From LMUY01 sp964246185 (GTDB taxonomy: Bacteria; Pseudomonadota; Alphaproteobacteria; Acetobacterales; Acetobacteraceae): DNA of 31,043 nt. The stretch is from assembly GCA_964246185.1 (NCBI GenBank), contig CAXTPP010000029.1, positions 1 to 31,043 on the forward strand. The letters are read 5' to 3'. A model generated the notes under the pieces. That model saw nothing but the letters and a program-made list of their open reading frames with translations, was not told where the DNA came from and searched no databases. Shown here piece after piece: positions 16,978-24,446 of this stretch; the stretch's first letter is position 1; each line of letters starts with the position of its first letter. The position numbers were made by a program, and so were the translations under genes.

Positions 16978-18503
16978 GTGAATCCCGTGGCGTGGGGCAG
17001 CGTCCATCCGCCGCCCAGCGCCTTGTAGAGGTTGATCAGCGACTGGAAATACAACAGGCGCACCTGCGCCAAGGTATCCTGGTCATTGAACAGCGTGGTC
17101 TCGGTGTTGATCACGATGGTGATATCGACCGTGCCGGCTGCCAGCTGGGCGCGCGCGATGTCTTCCGCTTTCTGTGCCACCGCCACGGCTTGGCGTTGCA
17201 ACGCCTCCTGCTGGGCGGCGTAGCGCACGGCGACCAGGTAGATGTCGGCGTCCTGGAATGCCTGCAGCACCGCCTGGCGGTAGTTGGCGACCAGTTCGGT
17301 GAAGCGGCCTTTGGCCTGGTCCAGGTCGCCTTGCAACAGTCCGTTGTCGAAGATGGTCTGCGTCACGGACGTGGCGGCGCTGAACAGCAGGCTGCCAGGG
17401 CCGAACAGGGTCGAGAGCGCCAGGCTCTCGACGCCGCCTTGCGTGGTCAGTTGCACGATGGGGAAGAACGCGGCGCGGGCCGCGCGCACGTTGCCGTTCT
17501 GGCTGAGCAGGTTGGCCTCGGCGAACGCCACGTCCGGCCGGCGCGCCAGCAGCTCGGACGGCAGGCCGCCGCCGACGAGGGGCGTCGGCAGGTTGAACAA
17601 GGTGTTGGCGGCGACGGCGATCTGCTCAGGCGGCAGCCCGACCAGGGTGGAGAGGGCGATCACCTGCTGCTCCAACTGGCTCTGGAAGCTTGGGATCAGC
17701 GCCGCCTCCCCGTCCACCAGCGCCTCCTGCTGCGCCACGTCCAGTGCGTTGCCGGTGCCGAACTCCAGCCGGGCCTGGAACACCTTAAGCGTGTCCCGCG
17801 CGATCTTGAGGTTGCTCTGCGCATCCGCCAGGCGGTCCGCCGCGCCCAGCGCCTGAAAGTAGGTGATGGCGACGGAGGTGACCACCGTCAGCGCCACGGT
17901 TTCCTGGTCGAACCGGCTGGCCAGCGCCGCAGCCTGGGCAGATTGGTAGATCGCGCGATTCCTGCCCCAGAAATCTGCCTGGTAGCTGACCGCGCCCTGC
18001 AGGCTGTACTGCCGGCTGTCCACGTAGCGGGCGCCTCCGCCGCCCCTGGCGCCGGTGACGACGGTGCTGCCGACGTTGCTGGTCGTGCTGGTTGTGGCGC
18101 CGGCGCCCGTGCTGGTGCTGCCCGTGCTGGTGGTGGACGTGACCCCGCCGCCGCCCGTGGTGATGCCCGCCGCGCCGGCTCCGCCGGTCGAGCCGATGCG
18201 GGTGTAGCTGCCATTGCCGTTGGCGCTCACCGTCGGCAGCAGCGGGGACCCGGTGATCGACACTTGCGCGTCCGCCTGCACCACGCGGGCAGCGGCGGCA
18301 GCCAGGTTCTGGTTGTACGCCCGCGCCTCGGCGATCAGCCGGTCGAGCTCCGGCGAGCCGAACGCGCGCCACCAGTCGGGCGCGGGCCAAGCCGCCTGCG
18401 CGCTCTCCAGGGTGGCGCGGAACGCGGGCGGGATGGTCAGCGCCGGACGCGAATAGTCCGGCCCGAGGTCGCACCCGGCCAAAGCGAGCAGGGCGGCGAA
18501 CAC
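16974..18503 (-). CDS. Efflux outer-membrane lipoprotein, NodT/TolC-like channel
   Basis: The 509-residue frame starts with a lipobox (LLALAGC, Cys11), followed by DLGPDYSRPALTIPPAFR and WWRAFGSPELDRLIAEA, standard for NodT-family outer-membrane factors. Two repeats of coiled-coil and beta segments follow (QVSITGSPLLPTVSANG; LLARRPDVAFAEANLLSQNGNVRAARAAFFP; FDNGLLQGDLDQAKGRFTELV; TVDITIVINTETTLFNDQD). It forms the outer-membrane duct of the pump. Two features are odd. The GTG start leaves only ten residues before the lipidated Cys and no positive n-region; the upstream in-frame codons as far as the TGA at about 18551 offer only CTG starts. In addition, residues 104-158 are a Gly/Ser/Thr-rich insert. 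The gene heads the minus-strand operon. Confidence 0.88.
   Translation of the reverse strand: MFAALLALAGCDLGPDYSRPALTIPPAFRATLESAQAAWPAPDWWRAFGSPELDRLIAEARAYNQNLAAAAARVVQADAQVSITGSPLLPTVSANGNGSYTRIGSTGGAGAAGITTGGGGVTSTTSTGSTSTGAGATTSTTSNVGSTVVTGARGGGGARYVDSRQYSLQGAVSYQADFWGRNRAIYQSAQAAALASRFDQETVALTVVTSVAITYFQALGAADRLADAQSNLKIARDTLKVFQARLEFGTGNALDVAQQEALVDGEAALIPSFQSQLEQQVIALSTLVGLPPEQIAVAANTLFNLPTPLVGGGLPSELLARRPDVAFAEANLLSQNGNVRAARAAFFPIVQLTTQGGVESLALSTLFGPGSLLFSAATSVTQTIFDNGLLQGDLDQAKGRFTELVANYRQAVLQAFQDADIYLVAVRYAAQQEALQRQAVAVAQKAEDIARAQLAAGTVDITIVINTETTLFNDQDTLAQVRLLYFQSLINLYKALGGGWTLPHATGFT
18030..18194 (-). repeat. Low-complexity Gly/Ser/Thr-rich tract in the NodT channel gene
   Basis: About 55 codons, between SYTRI and YVDSRQYS, are nearly all Gly, Thr, Ser, Ala and Val, with imperfect repeats such as TSTTSTGSTSTG and TTSTTSNVGS. 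In TolC-like proteins this position lies near the first extracellular loop between beta strands. The DNA has imperfect GTGCTG/GGTGCTG runs on the plus strand, consistent with slippage expansion. The frame stays open, so it is translated. Confidence 0.75.
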
Positions 18504-18793
18504 GCACAGCGGGGCGGGCAGGGGCAGGGCGTACGGCAGGCGCAGCGTTCACATCCTCGGTGCTGGTTGGGACGGGTCCATTCAGCACCGTGCGGGTCGC
18601 ACGTTGCTGGACGGTTGCAGTGAGAATGGGGCGCTGCCCCAAGCCACGCCAGAGGACAGCCTTCCTCTGGATACGTGTTAATCCAGGGAGCGCGGCCTCA
18701 TGCCCGCAGCATGCCTCCAGGCAGCAATCTTGCTCCCGCGCTGACGATATGCAACTCACGCCGGCAAGCAACGAAGCCTACAGGAAAACGTCC
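18504..18793. promoter_or_regulatory. Divergent control region between efflux operon and liv operon
   Basis: This 290-bp stretch has no supported gene and must contain promoters for both operons. An 8-bp perfect inverted repeat, CCAGAGGA-(6 nt)-TCCTCTGG, occupies 18649-18670, and a shorter one, GGGGC-GCT-GCCCC, occupies 18628-18640; either could be an operator or a leader hairpin. AT-richer GATACGTGTTAATCC follows at 18670-18684. An in-frame ATG at 18749 lies upstream of livG but has no ribosome site. No regulator gene adjoins either operon. Confidence 0.45.
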
Positions 18794-19558
18794 GTGGCAG
18801 AGCCGATCCTTCAAACCGAGGGCATGACGCGCGAGTTCCGCGGCTTCGTCGCCGTGAATGGCGTCGACCTGCGGGTGATGCCGGGCACCATCCACGCGCT
18901 GATCGGCCCGAACGGCGCCGGCAAGACGACGTGCTTCAACCTGCTGACCAAGTTCCTGCAGCCGACGCGCGGCACGATCCGCTACGAGGGCCGGGACATC
19001 ACCGGGCTGAAGGCGGCGCAGGTCGCACGGCTCGGGCTGGTGCGCTCGTTCCAGATCTCGGCCGTGTTCCCGCACCTGACCGCGCTGGAGAACGTGCGGC
19101 TGGCGCTGCAGCGCAAGCGTGGCGGGTCATACGATTTCTGGCGCGCCGAGGGGCTGCTGAAGCAATACGACGGCCACGCTCGGGCGCTGCTGGAGGACGT
19201 GGGCCTGTCCGAGCACGTCGAAACGCCCGCCGTGCTGCTGTCCTACGGCCGCAAGCGCGCCCTAGAAATCGCCACCACCCTGGCGCTGGAGCCGCGCATG
19301 CTGCTGCTGGACGAGCCGACCGCGGGCATGACGCACGAGGACGTGGACCGGGTGGTGGCGCTGATCCGCCGCATCCGCGTGGGCCGCACCATCCTGATGG
19401 TGGAGCACAACCTCTCCGTGGTGGAAGGGCTGTGCGACCAGATCACCGTGCTGGCGCGCGGCCAGGTGCTGGCGGAAGGCGACTACGCCAGCGTTTCCCG
19501 CAACCCCGAGGTGGTCACGGCCTACCTGGGCACCGAAGCCCCAGGCGCGGCGCAATGA
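18794..19558 (+). CDS. livG: ABC transporter ATP-binding protein, LivG-like
   Basis: This is one of two ATPases of a hydrophobic-amino-acid-type (HAAT) importer. The 254-residue protein has Walker A GPNGAGKTT near 38-46, the LivG-typical signature LLSYGRKRALEIA in place of LSGGQ, Walker B MLLLDEPTAGM, and the switch His in VEHNLSVVEGLCD. The segment TREFRGFVAVNGVDL is the usual LivG opening. I chose the GTG at 18794 because AGGA lies 8 nt upstream and the protein then begins at the family N-terminus (AEPILQTEGM). The ATG at 18749 would add 15 residues lacking similarity and has no ribosome site. It is the first gene of the liv operon. Confidence 0.92.
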   Translation: MAEPILQTEGMTREFRGFVAVNGVDLRVMPGTIHALIGPNGAGKTTCFNLLTKFLQPTRGTIRYEGRDITGLKAAQVARLGLVRSFQISAVFPHLTALENVRLALQRKRGGSYDFWRAEGLLKQYDGHARALLEDVGLSEHVETPAVLLSYGRKRALEIATTLALEPRMLLLDEPTAGMTHEDVDRVVALIRRIRVGRTILMVEHNLSVVEGLCDQITVLARGQVLAEGDYASVSRNPEVVTAYLGTEAPGAAQ

Positions 19559-19569
19559 CGCCCGCAACC

Positions 19570-19680
19570 GCTCTCTTCTCCCTCTCCCGCCTGCGGGAGA
19601 GGGCCGGGGTGAGGGGGCCAGCGCGGCAGGTTTTGCCTGGGCGGCACCCCTCAGCCACCCCTCTCCTCAAGGGAGAGAGC
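19570..19680. repeat. REP/BIME-like compound inverted repeat between livG and livF
   Basis: A 111-bp element nests several inverted repeats. A perfect 11-bp hairpin, CCCTCTCCCGC-CT-GCGGGAGAGGG, lies at 19580-19603. TGAGGGG (19610-19616) pairs with CCCCTCA (19647-19653). A right-hand hairpin, CTCTCC-(5 nt)-GGAGAG, lies at 19661-19677. The outer GCTCTCT (19570-19576) pairs with AGAGAGC (19674-19680). The hairpin plus GGGGTGAGGG resembles intergenic palindromes dispersed in many proteobacterial genomes. It may stabilise or attenuate mRNA between the two ATPase genes. Confidence 0.75.
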
Positions 19681-19687
19681 TTTTAAG

Positions 19688-20389
19688 ATGCCGCCCATGC
19701 TGCAAGTCCAGGGCCTCAACGCCTGGTATGGCGAGAGCCACGTGCTGCACGGCATCGACTTCGACGTGGGCGAAGGTGAGGTGGTGACGCTGCTGGGCCG
19801 CAACGGCGCCGGCAAGACCACCACCATGAAGTCGATCATGGGCCTGGTGCCGCGGCGCGCCGGGTCCATCGCGTTCAAGGGGCGCGAAACCATCAGGCTG
19901 CGCCCTGACGAGGTGGCGAAGGCCGGCATCGCGATCTGCCCAGAGGAGCGCGGCATCTTCGCCAGCCTGAACGTGACGGAGAACCTGATGCTGCCGCCGG
20001 TCATTGGGCCGGGCGGGCTGGACGTGCCCACCATCTACGCGCTGTTTCCCAACCTGAAGGAGCGTGCCGCCTCCCAGGGCACCAAGCTGTCCGGCGGGGA
20101 GCAGCAGATGCTGGCGATCGGCCGCATCCTGCGCACCGGTGCGCGTCTCCTGCTGCTGGACGAGCCGACGGAAGGGCTGGCGCCGGTGATCGTGCAGCAG
20201 ATCGGCCGCACCATCCGCGAGCTGCGCACCCGGGGCTTCACCGTGCTGCTGGTGGAGCAGAACTTCCGCTTCGCCGCGACCGTGGCGGACCGGCACTACG
20301 TGGTGGAGCACGGCCGGGTGATCGACATGATCCCGAACAGCGACATCGACGCCCAGATGGGCAAGCTGCACGAATACCTCGGCGTCTGA
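19688..20389 (+). CDS. livF: ABC transporter ATP-binding protein, LivF-like
   Basis: This is the second ATPase of the importer, 233 residues as usual for LivF. It has Walker A GRNGAGKTT near 36-44, the family marker ICPEERGIFASLNVTENL near 84-101, the signature KLSGGEQQMLAIGRIL near 133, Walker B LLLLDEPTEGLAPVI, and the switch His replaced by Gln in LLVEQNF, which is normal for LivF. The ATG at 19688 lies 8 bp after the repeat element, and the purine run GGGAGAGAG of that element is the only candidate ribosome site. A hairpin there could therefore limit livF translation relative to livG. Confidence 0.94.
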   Translation: MPPMLQVQGLNAWYGESHVLHGIDFDVGEGEVVTLLGRNGAGKTTTMKSIMGLVPRRAGSIAFKGRETIRLRPDEVAKAGIAICPEERGIFASLNVTENLMLPPVIGPGGLDVPTIYALFPNLKERAASQGTKLSGGEQQMLAIGRILRTGARLLLLDEPTEGLAPVIVQQIGRTIRELRTRGFTVLLVEQNFRFAATVADRHYVVEHGRVIDMIPNSDIDAQMGKLHEYLGV

Positions 20390-20410
20390 GCGCCGTTCAA
20401 AGGAGACGAC

Positions 20411-21637
20411 ATGCAACTGACGCGACGCGGCCTGATCGGGACCGCAGCCCCCGCCTTGGCTATGACCACCTGGGGCATGAGGCCGGCCCGAGCTCAAGGA
20501 GCAGCGGTCAAGATCGGCGTGCTGACGGACATGTCGGGCACCTACCGCGACGCGTCGGGGCCGCTAGCGGTGCTGGCGGTGCAGCAGGCGCTGGAGGAGT
20601 CGGGCGCCGGGGGCTTGCAGGTGCTCGCCGCCGATCACCAGAACAAGTCCGACATCGCGGCCTCGATCGCGCGGGAGTGGTTCGACCGGGACGGCGTGGA
20701 CCTGATCGTGGACGGCACCAACTCCGCCTGCGGCCTGGCGATCTCGGGCGTCGCCAAGGAGAAGAACAAGATCCACATCAACAACGGCGCGGCCACCAGC
20801 GACCTCACCGGGCCGCAGTGCAACGCGAACACGATCCATTTTACCTACGACACCTACATGCTGGCCAAATCCACCGCCGGGGCGCTCATGGCCGCCGGCG
20901 GGGACACCTGGTTCTTCATCACGGCCGACTACACCTTCGGCCACATCCTGGAGCGCGAGGCGACCGCCGTGGTCACTGGGGGGCATGGCAAGGTGCTCGG
21001 CGCAGTGTCGTACCCGTTCCCCACCACCACCGATTTCTCGTCCCAGCTGCTGCAGGCGCAGACGAGCGGGGCGAAGGTAATCGGGCTGTGCTGCGCCGGG
21101 GTGGACACGGCCAACCAGGTGAAGCAGGCGCACGAGTTCGGCATCACCCAGTCCGGCGTGAAGCTCGCCGGGTTCCTGACCTACATCAGCGACGTGCACG
21201 CCATCGGGCTCGAAGTGGGGCAGGGGCTGCAGATCACCAACAGCTTCTACTGGGACGCGAACGACCGCACCCGGGCCTTCGCCGAACGGCTGAAGCCCAA
21301 GGCGCCGGCCGTGCGGCCGGGCATGATCCACGCTGGGGACTACGCCTGCGTGCTGCACTACATGAAGGTGGTGCAGGCGATGGGCACGGCGGAAGCCAAG
21401 AAGGACGGCGCGGTCACGGTGGCGCGCATGAAGGCGATGCCCACCGACGACGACGCGTTCGGCCCCGGCATGATCCGCGAGGACGGCCGCGGCATCCACC
21501 CCGCCTTTCTGTGGCAGGTCAAGAAGCCCAGCGAGAGCACCCACCCGTGGGACTACTACAAGCTGGTGGCGACCACGCCGGCCGACCAGGCGTTCCGCCC
21601 GCTGCAGGCTGGCGGTTGCTCTCTGGTGAAGGCGTGA
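20411..21637 (+). CDS. ABC transporter substrate-binding protein, LivK-like (PBP1 fold)
   Basis: The 408-residue precursor has a twin-arginine signal (TRRGLIGTAAPALAMTTWGMRPARAQ) with likely cleavage after ARA near residue 28. The mature protein is a periplasmic binding protein of the branched-chain amino acid/amide/aromatic-acid class: VKIGVLTDMSGTYRDASGP, GVDLIVDGTNSACGLAISG, TWFFITADYTFGHILEREA and AKVIGLCCAGVDTANQVKQAHEFGI. The ligand cannot be read from sequence; close-looking families bind aromatic acids as well as Leu/Ile/Val. The ribosome site AAAGGAG lies 6 nt before the ATG. It sits between the ATPase and permease genes. Confidence 0.9.
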   Translation: MQLTRRGLIGTAAPALAMTTWGMRPARAQGAAVKIGVLTDMSGTYRDASGPLAVLAVQQALEESGAGGLQVLAADHQNKSDIAASIAREWFDRDGVDLIVDGTNSACGLAISGVAKEKNKIHINNGAATSDLTGPQCNANTIHFTYDTYMLAKSTAGALMAAGGDTWFFITADYTFGHILEREATAVVTGGHGKVLGAVSYPFPTTTDFSSQLLQAQTSGAKVIGLCCAGVDTANQVKQAHEFGITQSGVKLAGFLTYISDVHAIGLEVGQGLQITNSFYWDANDRTRAFAERLKPKAPAVRPGMIHAGDYACVLHYMKVVQAMGTAEAKKDGAVTVARMKAMPTDDDAFGPGMIREDGRGIHPAFLWQVKKPSESTHPWDYYKLVATTPADQAFRPLQAGGCSLVKA

Positions 21638-21670
21638 CCGCCCGCTCCCTCCCGCGCGCCTAGGCCGGCC

Positions 21671-22558
21671 ATGTTCACCATCTTCGGTGTCTCCGGGCCG
21701 CTGCTGTTCGGGCAGCTGCTGCTCGGCCTGATCAACGGCGCGTTCTACGCCCTGCTCTCGCTCGGGCTGGCGATCATCTTCGGCATGCTGGGCATCGTGA
21801 ACTTCGCCCACGGCGCGCTGTTCATGGTGGGCGCGTTCGTGGCCTGGATGCTGCAAAGCTATCTTGGCATCAACTACTGGTGGGCCTTGCTGCTGTCGCC
21901 GCTGGCGGTGGGGCTGTTCGCGGTGGCGCTCGAGAAGACCATCATCAGCCGGCTCTACCGCATCGACCCGATCTACGGCCTGCTGCTCACCTTCGGCCTG
22001 GCGCTGATCCTGGAGGGGCTGTTCCGCAACCAGTACGGCTCCTCCGGCCTGCCCTACCAAATCCCGCACAGCCTCTCGGGCGGCACCAACCTCGGCTTCA
22101 TGTTCCTGCCCAACTACCGCGGCTGGGTGGTGATCGTGGCGCTGGTCACCTGCCTGGCGACCTGGCTGGTGATCGAGCAGACCTCCATCGGCGCCAGGCT
22201 GCGGGCCGCCACCGAGAACCCTGGCCTGGTGCAGGCCTTCGGCGTGAACGTGCCGCGCATGATCACGCTGACCTACGCCGCCGGGGTCGCCCTGGCGGCG
22301 TTCGCCGGCGTGCTGGCCGCGCCGATCTACTCGGTAAACCCGAATATGGGGTCCAACCTCATCATCGTGGTGTTCGCCGTGGTGGTGATCGGCGGCATGG
22401 GGTCTATCCTTGGGTCCATCGTCACCGGGTTCGGGCTGGGCGTGGCGGAGGGCCTGACCAAAGTGTTCTACCCGCAGGCGTCCGCCACGGTGATCTTCGT
22501 GGTCATGGTAATCGTGCTGCTGATCCGGCCTGCCGGGCTGTTCGGGAAGGCGGCCTGA
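21671..22558 (+). CDS. livH: ABC transporter permease, LivH-like
   Basis: This 295-residue inner-membrane permease has about eight hydrophobic segments. LivH hallmarks are LLLGLINGAFYALLSLGLAIIFGMLGIVNFAHGALFMVGAF near the N-terminus, RIDPIYGLLLTFGLALILEGLFRNQYGSSG, the coupling-helix region GARLRAATENPGLVQAFGVNV, and VVIGGMGSILGSIVTGFGLGVAEGLTKVF near the C-terminus. It pairs with LivM to form the translocation path. The ATG at 21671 is preceded by AGGCC. Its TGA shares one base with the livM ATG (TGATG). Confidence 0.94.
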   Translation: MFTIFGVSGPLLFGQLLLGLINGAFYALLSLGLAIIFGMLGIVNFAHGALFMVGAFVAWMLQSYLGINYWWALLLSPLAVGLFAVALEKTIISRLYRIDPIYGLLLTFGLALILEGLFRNQYGSSGLPYQIPHSLSGGTNLGFMFLPNYRGWVVIVALVTCLATWLVIEQTSIGARLRAATENPGLVQAFGVNVPRMITLTYAAGVALAAFAGVLAAPIYSVNPNMGSNLIIVVFAVVVIGGMGSILGSIVTGFGLGVAEGLTKVFYPQASATVIFVVMVIVLLIRPAGLFGKAA

Positions 22559-23490
22559 TGTTCGGCTTCTCGCGGGCGCAGGGCATTGCCTTCCTGCTGC
22601 TGCTGGCGCTGATCCTGGCCTGCCCGTTCGTGCTCTACCCCGTGTTCCTGATGAACGTGCTGTGCTTCGCGCTGCTGGCCTCCGCGTTCAACTTGCTGGT
22701 CGGCTACGTGGGGCTGCTGAGCTTCGGCCACGCCGCCTATTTCGGCATGGGCGCCTACGTCTCCGCCTACGCCGCCAAGGCCTGGGGGCTGACGCCCGAG
22801 CTGTGCGTGCTGCTGGGCGGCCTCGTGGGCGGCTTGCTGGGCGTCGTGTTTGGCGCGCTCGCGATCCGGCGGCAGGGCATCTACTTCAGCATGATCACGC
22901 TGGCGCTGGCGCAGATGAACTACTTCTTCTGCCTGCAAGCGCCGTTCACCCATGGCGAGGACGGCATCCAGCAAGTGCCGCGCGGCGCGTTGTTCGGCGT
23001 GTTCCCCCTGCAGTCCGACGCCGCGATGTACGCCTTCGTGGCCGCCGTGTTCCTGGTGTTCTTCCTGCTGATCCACCGCATCGTCCACTCGCCGTTCGGC
23101 CAGGTGCTCAAGGCGATCCGCGAGAACGAGCCGCGCGCCACCTCGCTCGGATACCGGACGGACGACTACAAGCTCATCGCCTTCGTCCTGTCCTGCTTCG
23201 TCGCCGGCATCGCTGGCGGCACGAAGGCGCTGGTGTTCGGCATCGCGACGCTGACGGACGTGAACTTCGGCGCGTCGGGGGACATCATCCTGATGACGCT
23301 GCTCGGTGGCATGGGGACGATCTTCGGCCCAGGCGTCGGCGCGCTGGTGCTGAAGGGCATGGAAAGCTACCTGTCCGGCATCGGCTCCTGGGTGACGGTG
23401 GTGCAGGGCGTCATCTTCGTCGTCTGCGTGCTCGCATTCCGCCGCGGCATCGTGGGCGAACTCGGTGCGCGGCTGCGGCTCAACCTCTAG
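22558..23490 (+). CDS. livM: ABC transporter permease, LivM-like
   Basis: This 310-residue permease is the second membrane subunit of the importer. LivM motifs are LLASAFNLLVGYVGLLSFGHAAYFGMGAYV near 35-65, LAIRRQGIYFSMITLALAQMNYF near 100-122, FGQVLKAIRENEPRATSLGYRTDDYKL (the ATPase-coupling loop) near 181-205, and DIILMTLLGGMGTIFGPGVGALVL near 242-265. It starts with an ATG overlapping the livH stop by one base and has GGGAAGG 7 nt upstream. With livG, livF, the binding protein and livH, it completes the five components of the transporter. Confidence 0.95.
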   Translation: MFGFSRAQGIAFLLLLALILACPFVLYPVFLMNVLCFALLASAFNLLVGYVGLLSFGHAAYFGMGAYVSAYAAKAWGLTPELCVLLGGLVGGLLGVVFGALAIRRQGIYFSMITLALAQMNYFFCLQAPFTHGEDGIQQVPRGALFGVFPLQSDAAMYAFVAAVFLVFFLLIHRIVHSPFGQVLKAIRENEPRATSLGYRTDDYKLIAFVLSCFVAGIAGGTKALVFGIATLTDVNFGASGDIILMTLLGGMGTIFGPGVGALVLKGMESYLSGIGSWVTVVQGVIFVVCVLAFRRGIVGELGARLRLNL

Positions 23491-23543
23491 CTGCGCACTT
23501 CGCGCCTTGCTCGCGCCCTATGCGCGGCACTAGGTGCCACCCC

Positions 23544-24425
23544 ATGAGCTATCGGACCCTGTACGCCGCCCTGGCGCGGCTGAACGTCCAGCTGACCGCC
23601 ATGGCGGCGCTGGGCGCGGAGATGAAGCTGCGCGCGGCCGGCGAGCCCGGGCATCCCGCCATCCGGCCGCTGCTGCAGGCAATCACGGCCGAACTCGGCC
23701 CGGACCTGCTGGACGGCATGCCGGACGGCGAGGAGGCGGGCGCGCTCGGCCTGCTGCAAACCTTCTTCCGCGATGCGGCAAGCCTGCTCGACGACCCCGC
23801 CGCTCCGCCCGGGTGGACGCACACTGACCCGGTGATGCTGCGTTCGCTCGGACGCTCCTCCCGCAGCAACGTGTTCAGCATCGAGGCGCTGCGCCCCGGA
23901 CGCCCCGCGCTGGACGCCGCCATCGCCCACGGACGCCGGTTCCTGGACGTCGGCACCGGCGTGGGCGAGGTGGCGATGGCCGCCGCCGAAGCCTGGCCGA
24001 ACATGCACGTGACCGGGATCGACCTGTGGCCGCCCTCGCTCGCCATCGCCCGCGCCAGCCTGATGGAAAGCGGCCTGACCAACAGGGTGGAGCTGCGCGA
24101 GCAGAGCCTGGCGGACCTGCCGGAGCAAAGCTGCTTTGACCTCGCCTGGCTGCCGACGCCATTCATTCCAGGGCCGGTGGTGGAAGCCGGCATCGCGCGG
24201 CTACGAGACGCCTTGGTTCCAGGTGGCTGGCTGGTTGCCGGGATGCTCGCCCTGCCGGACGACGCGCTGCCCAACGCCGTCGCCCGGCTGCGCACGGTGC
24301 GCGGCGGCGGCCACCCCTGGCGTCCGTCGGACATTGCCGCATTGATGCAACAGGCCGGCTTCGCGGACGTGGAAATCCCGTCGCCCGCGGGCATGGCGCG
24401 CGTGATCGGACGCCGACCAACCTAA
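23544..24425 (+). CDS. Class I SAM-dependent methyltransferase
   Basis: The product is 293 residues. The SAM-binding core starts near residue 132 with RFLDVGTGVGEVAMAAAEAWPNMHVTGIDLWPPSLAIARASL (motif I DVGTGVGEVA, acidic end of beta-2 GIDLW). SLADLPEQSCFDLAWLPTPFIP (motif II) and LVPGGWLVAGMLALP (motif III) follow. Residues 1-130 are a helical N-terminal domain resembling the dimerisation region of O-methyltransferases, with no winged-helix signature that I can confirm. The acceptor substrate is unknown. AGGTG lies 7 nt before the ATG and inside a 5-bp hairpin (GGCAC-TAG-GTGCC, 23526-23538), which could mask the ribosome site. It is 53 bp after livM and may be co-transcribed. Confidence 0.85.
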   Translation: MSYRTLYAALARLNVQLTAMAALGAEMKLRAAGEPGHPAIRPLLQAITAELGPDLLDGMPDGEEAGALGLLQTFFRDAASLLDDPAAPPGWTHTDPVMLRSLGRSSRSNVFSIEALRPGRPALDAAIAHGRRFLDVGTGVGEVAMAAAEAWPNMHVTGIDLWPPSLAIARASLMESGLTNRVELREQSLADLPEQSCFDLAWLPTPFIPGPVVEAGIARLRDALVPGGWLVAGMLALPDDALPNAVARLRTVRGGGHPWRPSDIAALMQQAGFADVEIPSPAGMARVIGRRPT

Positions 24426-24446
24426 ACATCCTGGTCCAGCATCGCC

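Noticed and set aside
18030..18194. A CRISPR-like or satellite array in the repetitive part of the channel gene
   Set aside because: The units are irregular, there are no spacers of constant length, and the frame is open throughout; it is coding low complexity.
18749..18793. ATG at 18749 as the livG start
   Set aside because: It has no ribosome site and adds 15 residues not found in LivG proteins, whereas the GTG at 18794 has AGGA at 8 nt and the family N-terminus.
19570..19680. Terminator ending the livG transcript
   Set aside because: The hairpins lack a following T-run, and livF must be co-expressed with livG; a REP-like or attenuating element fits better.
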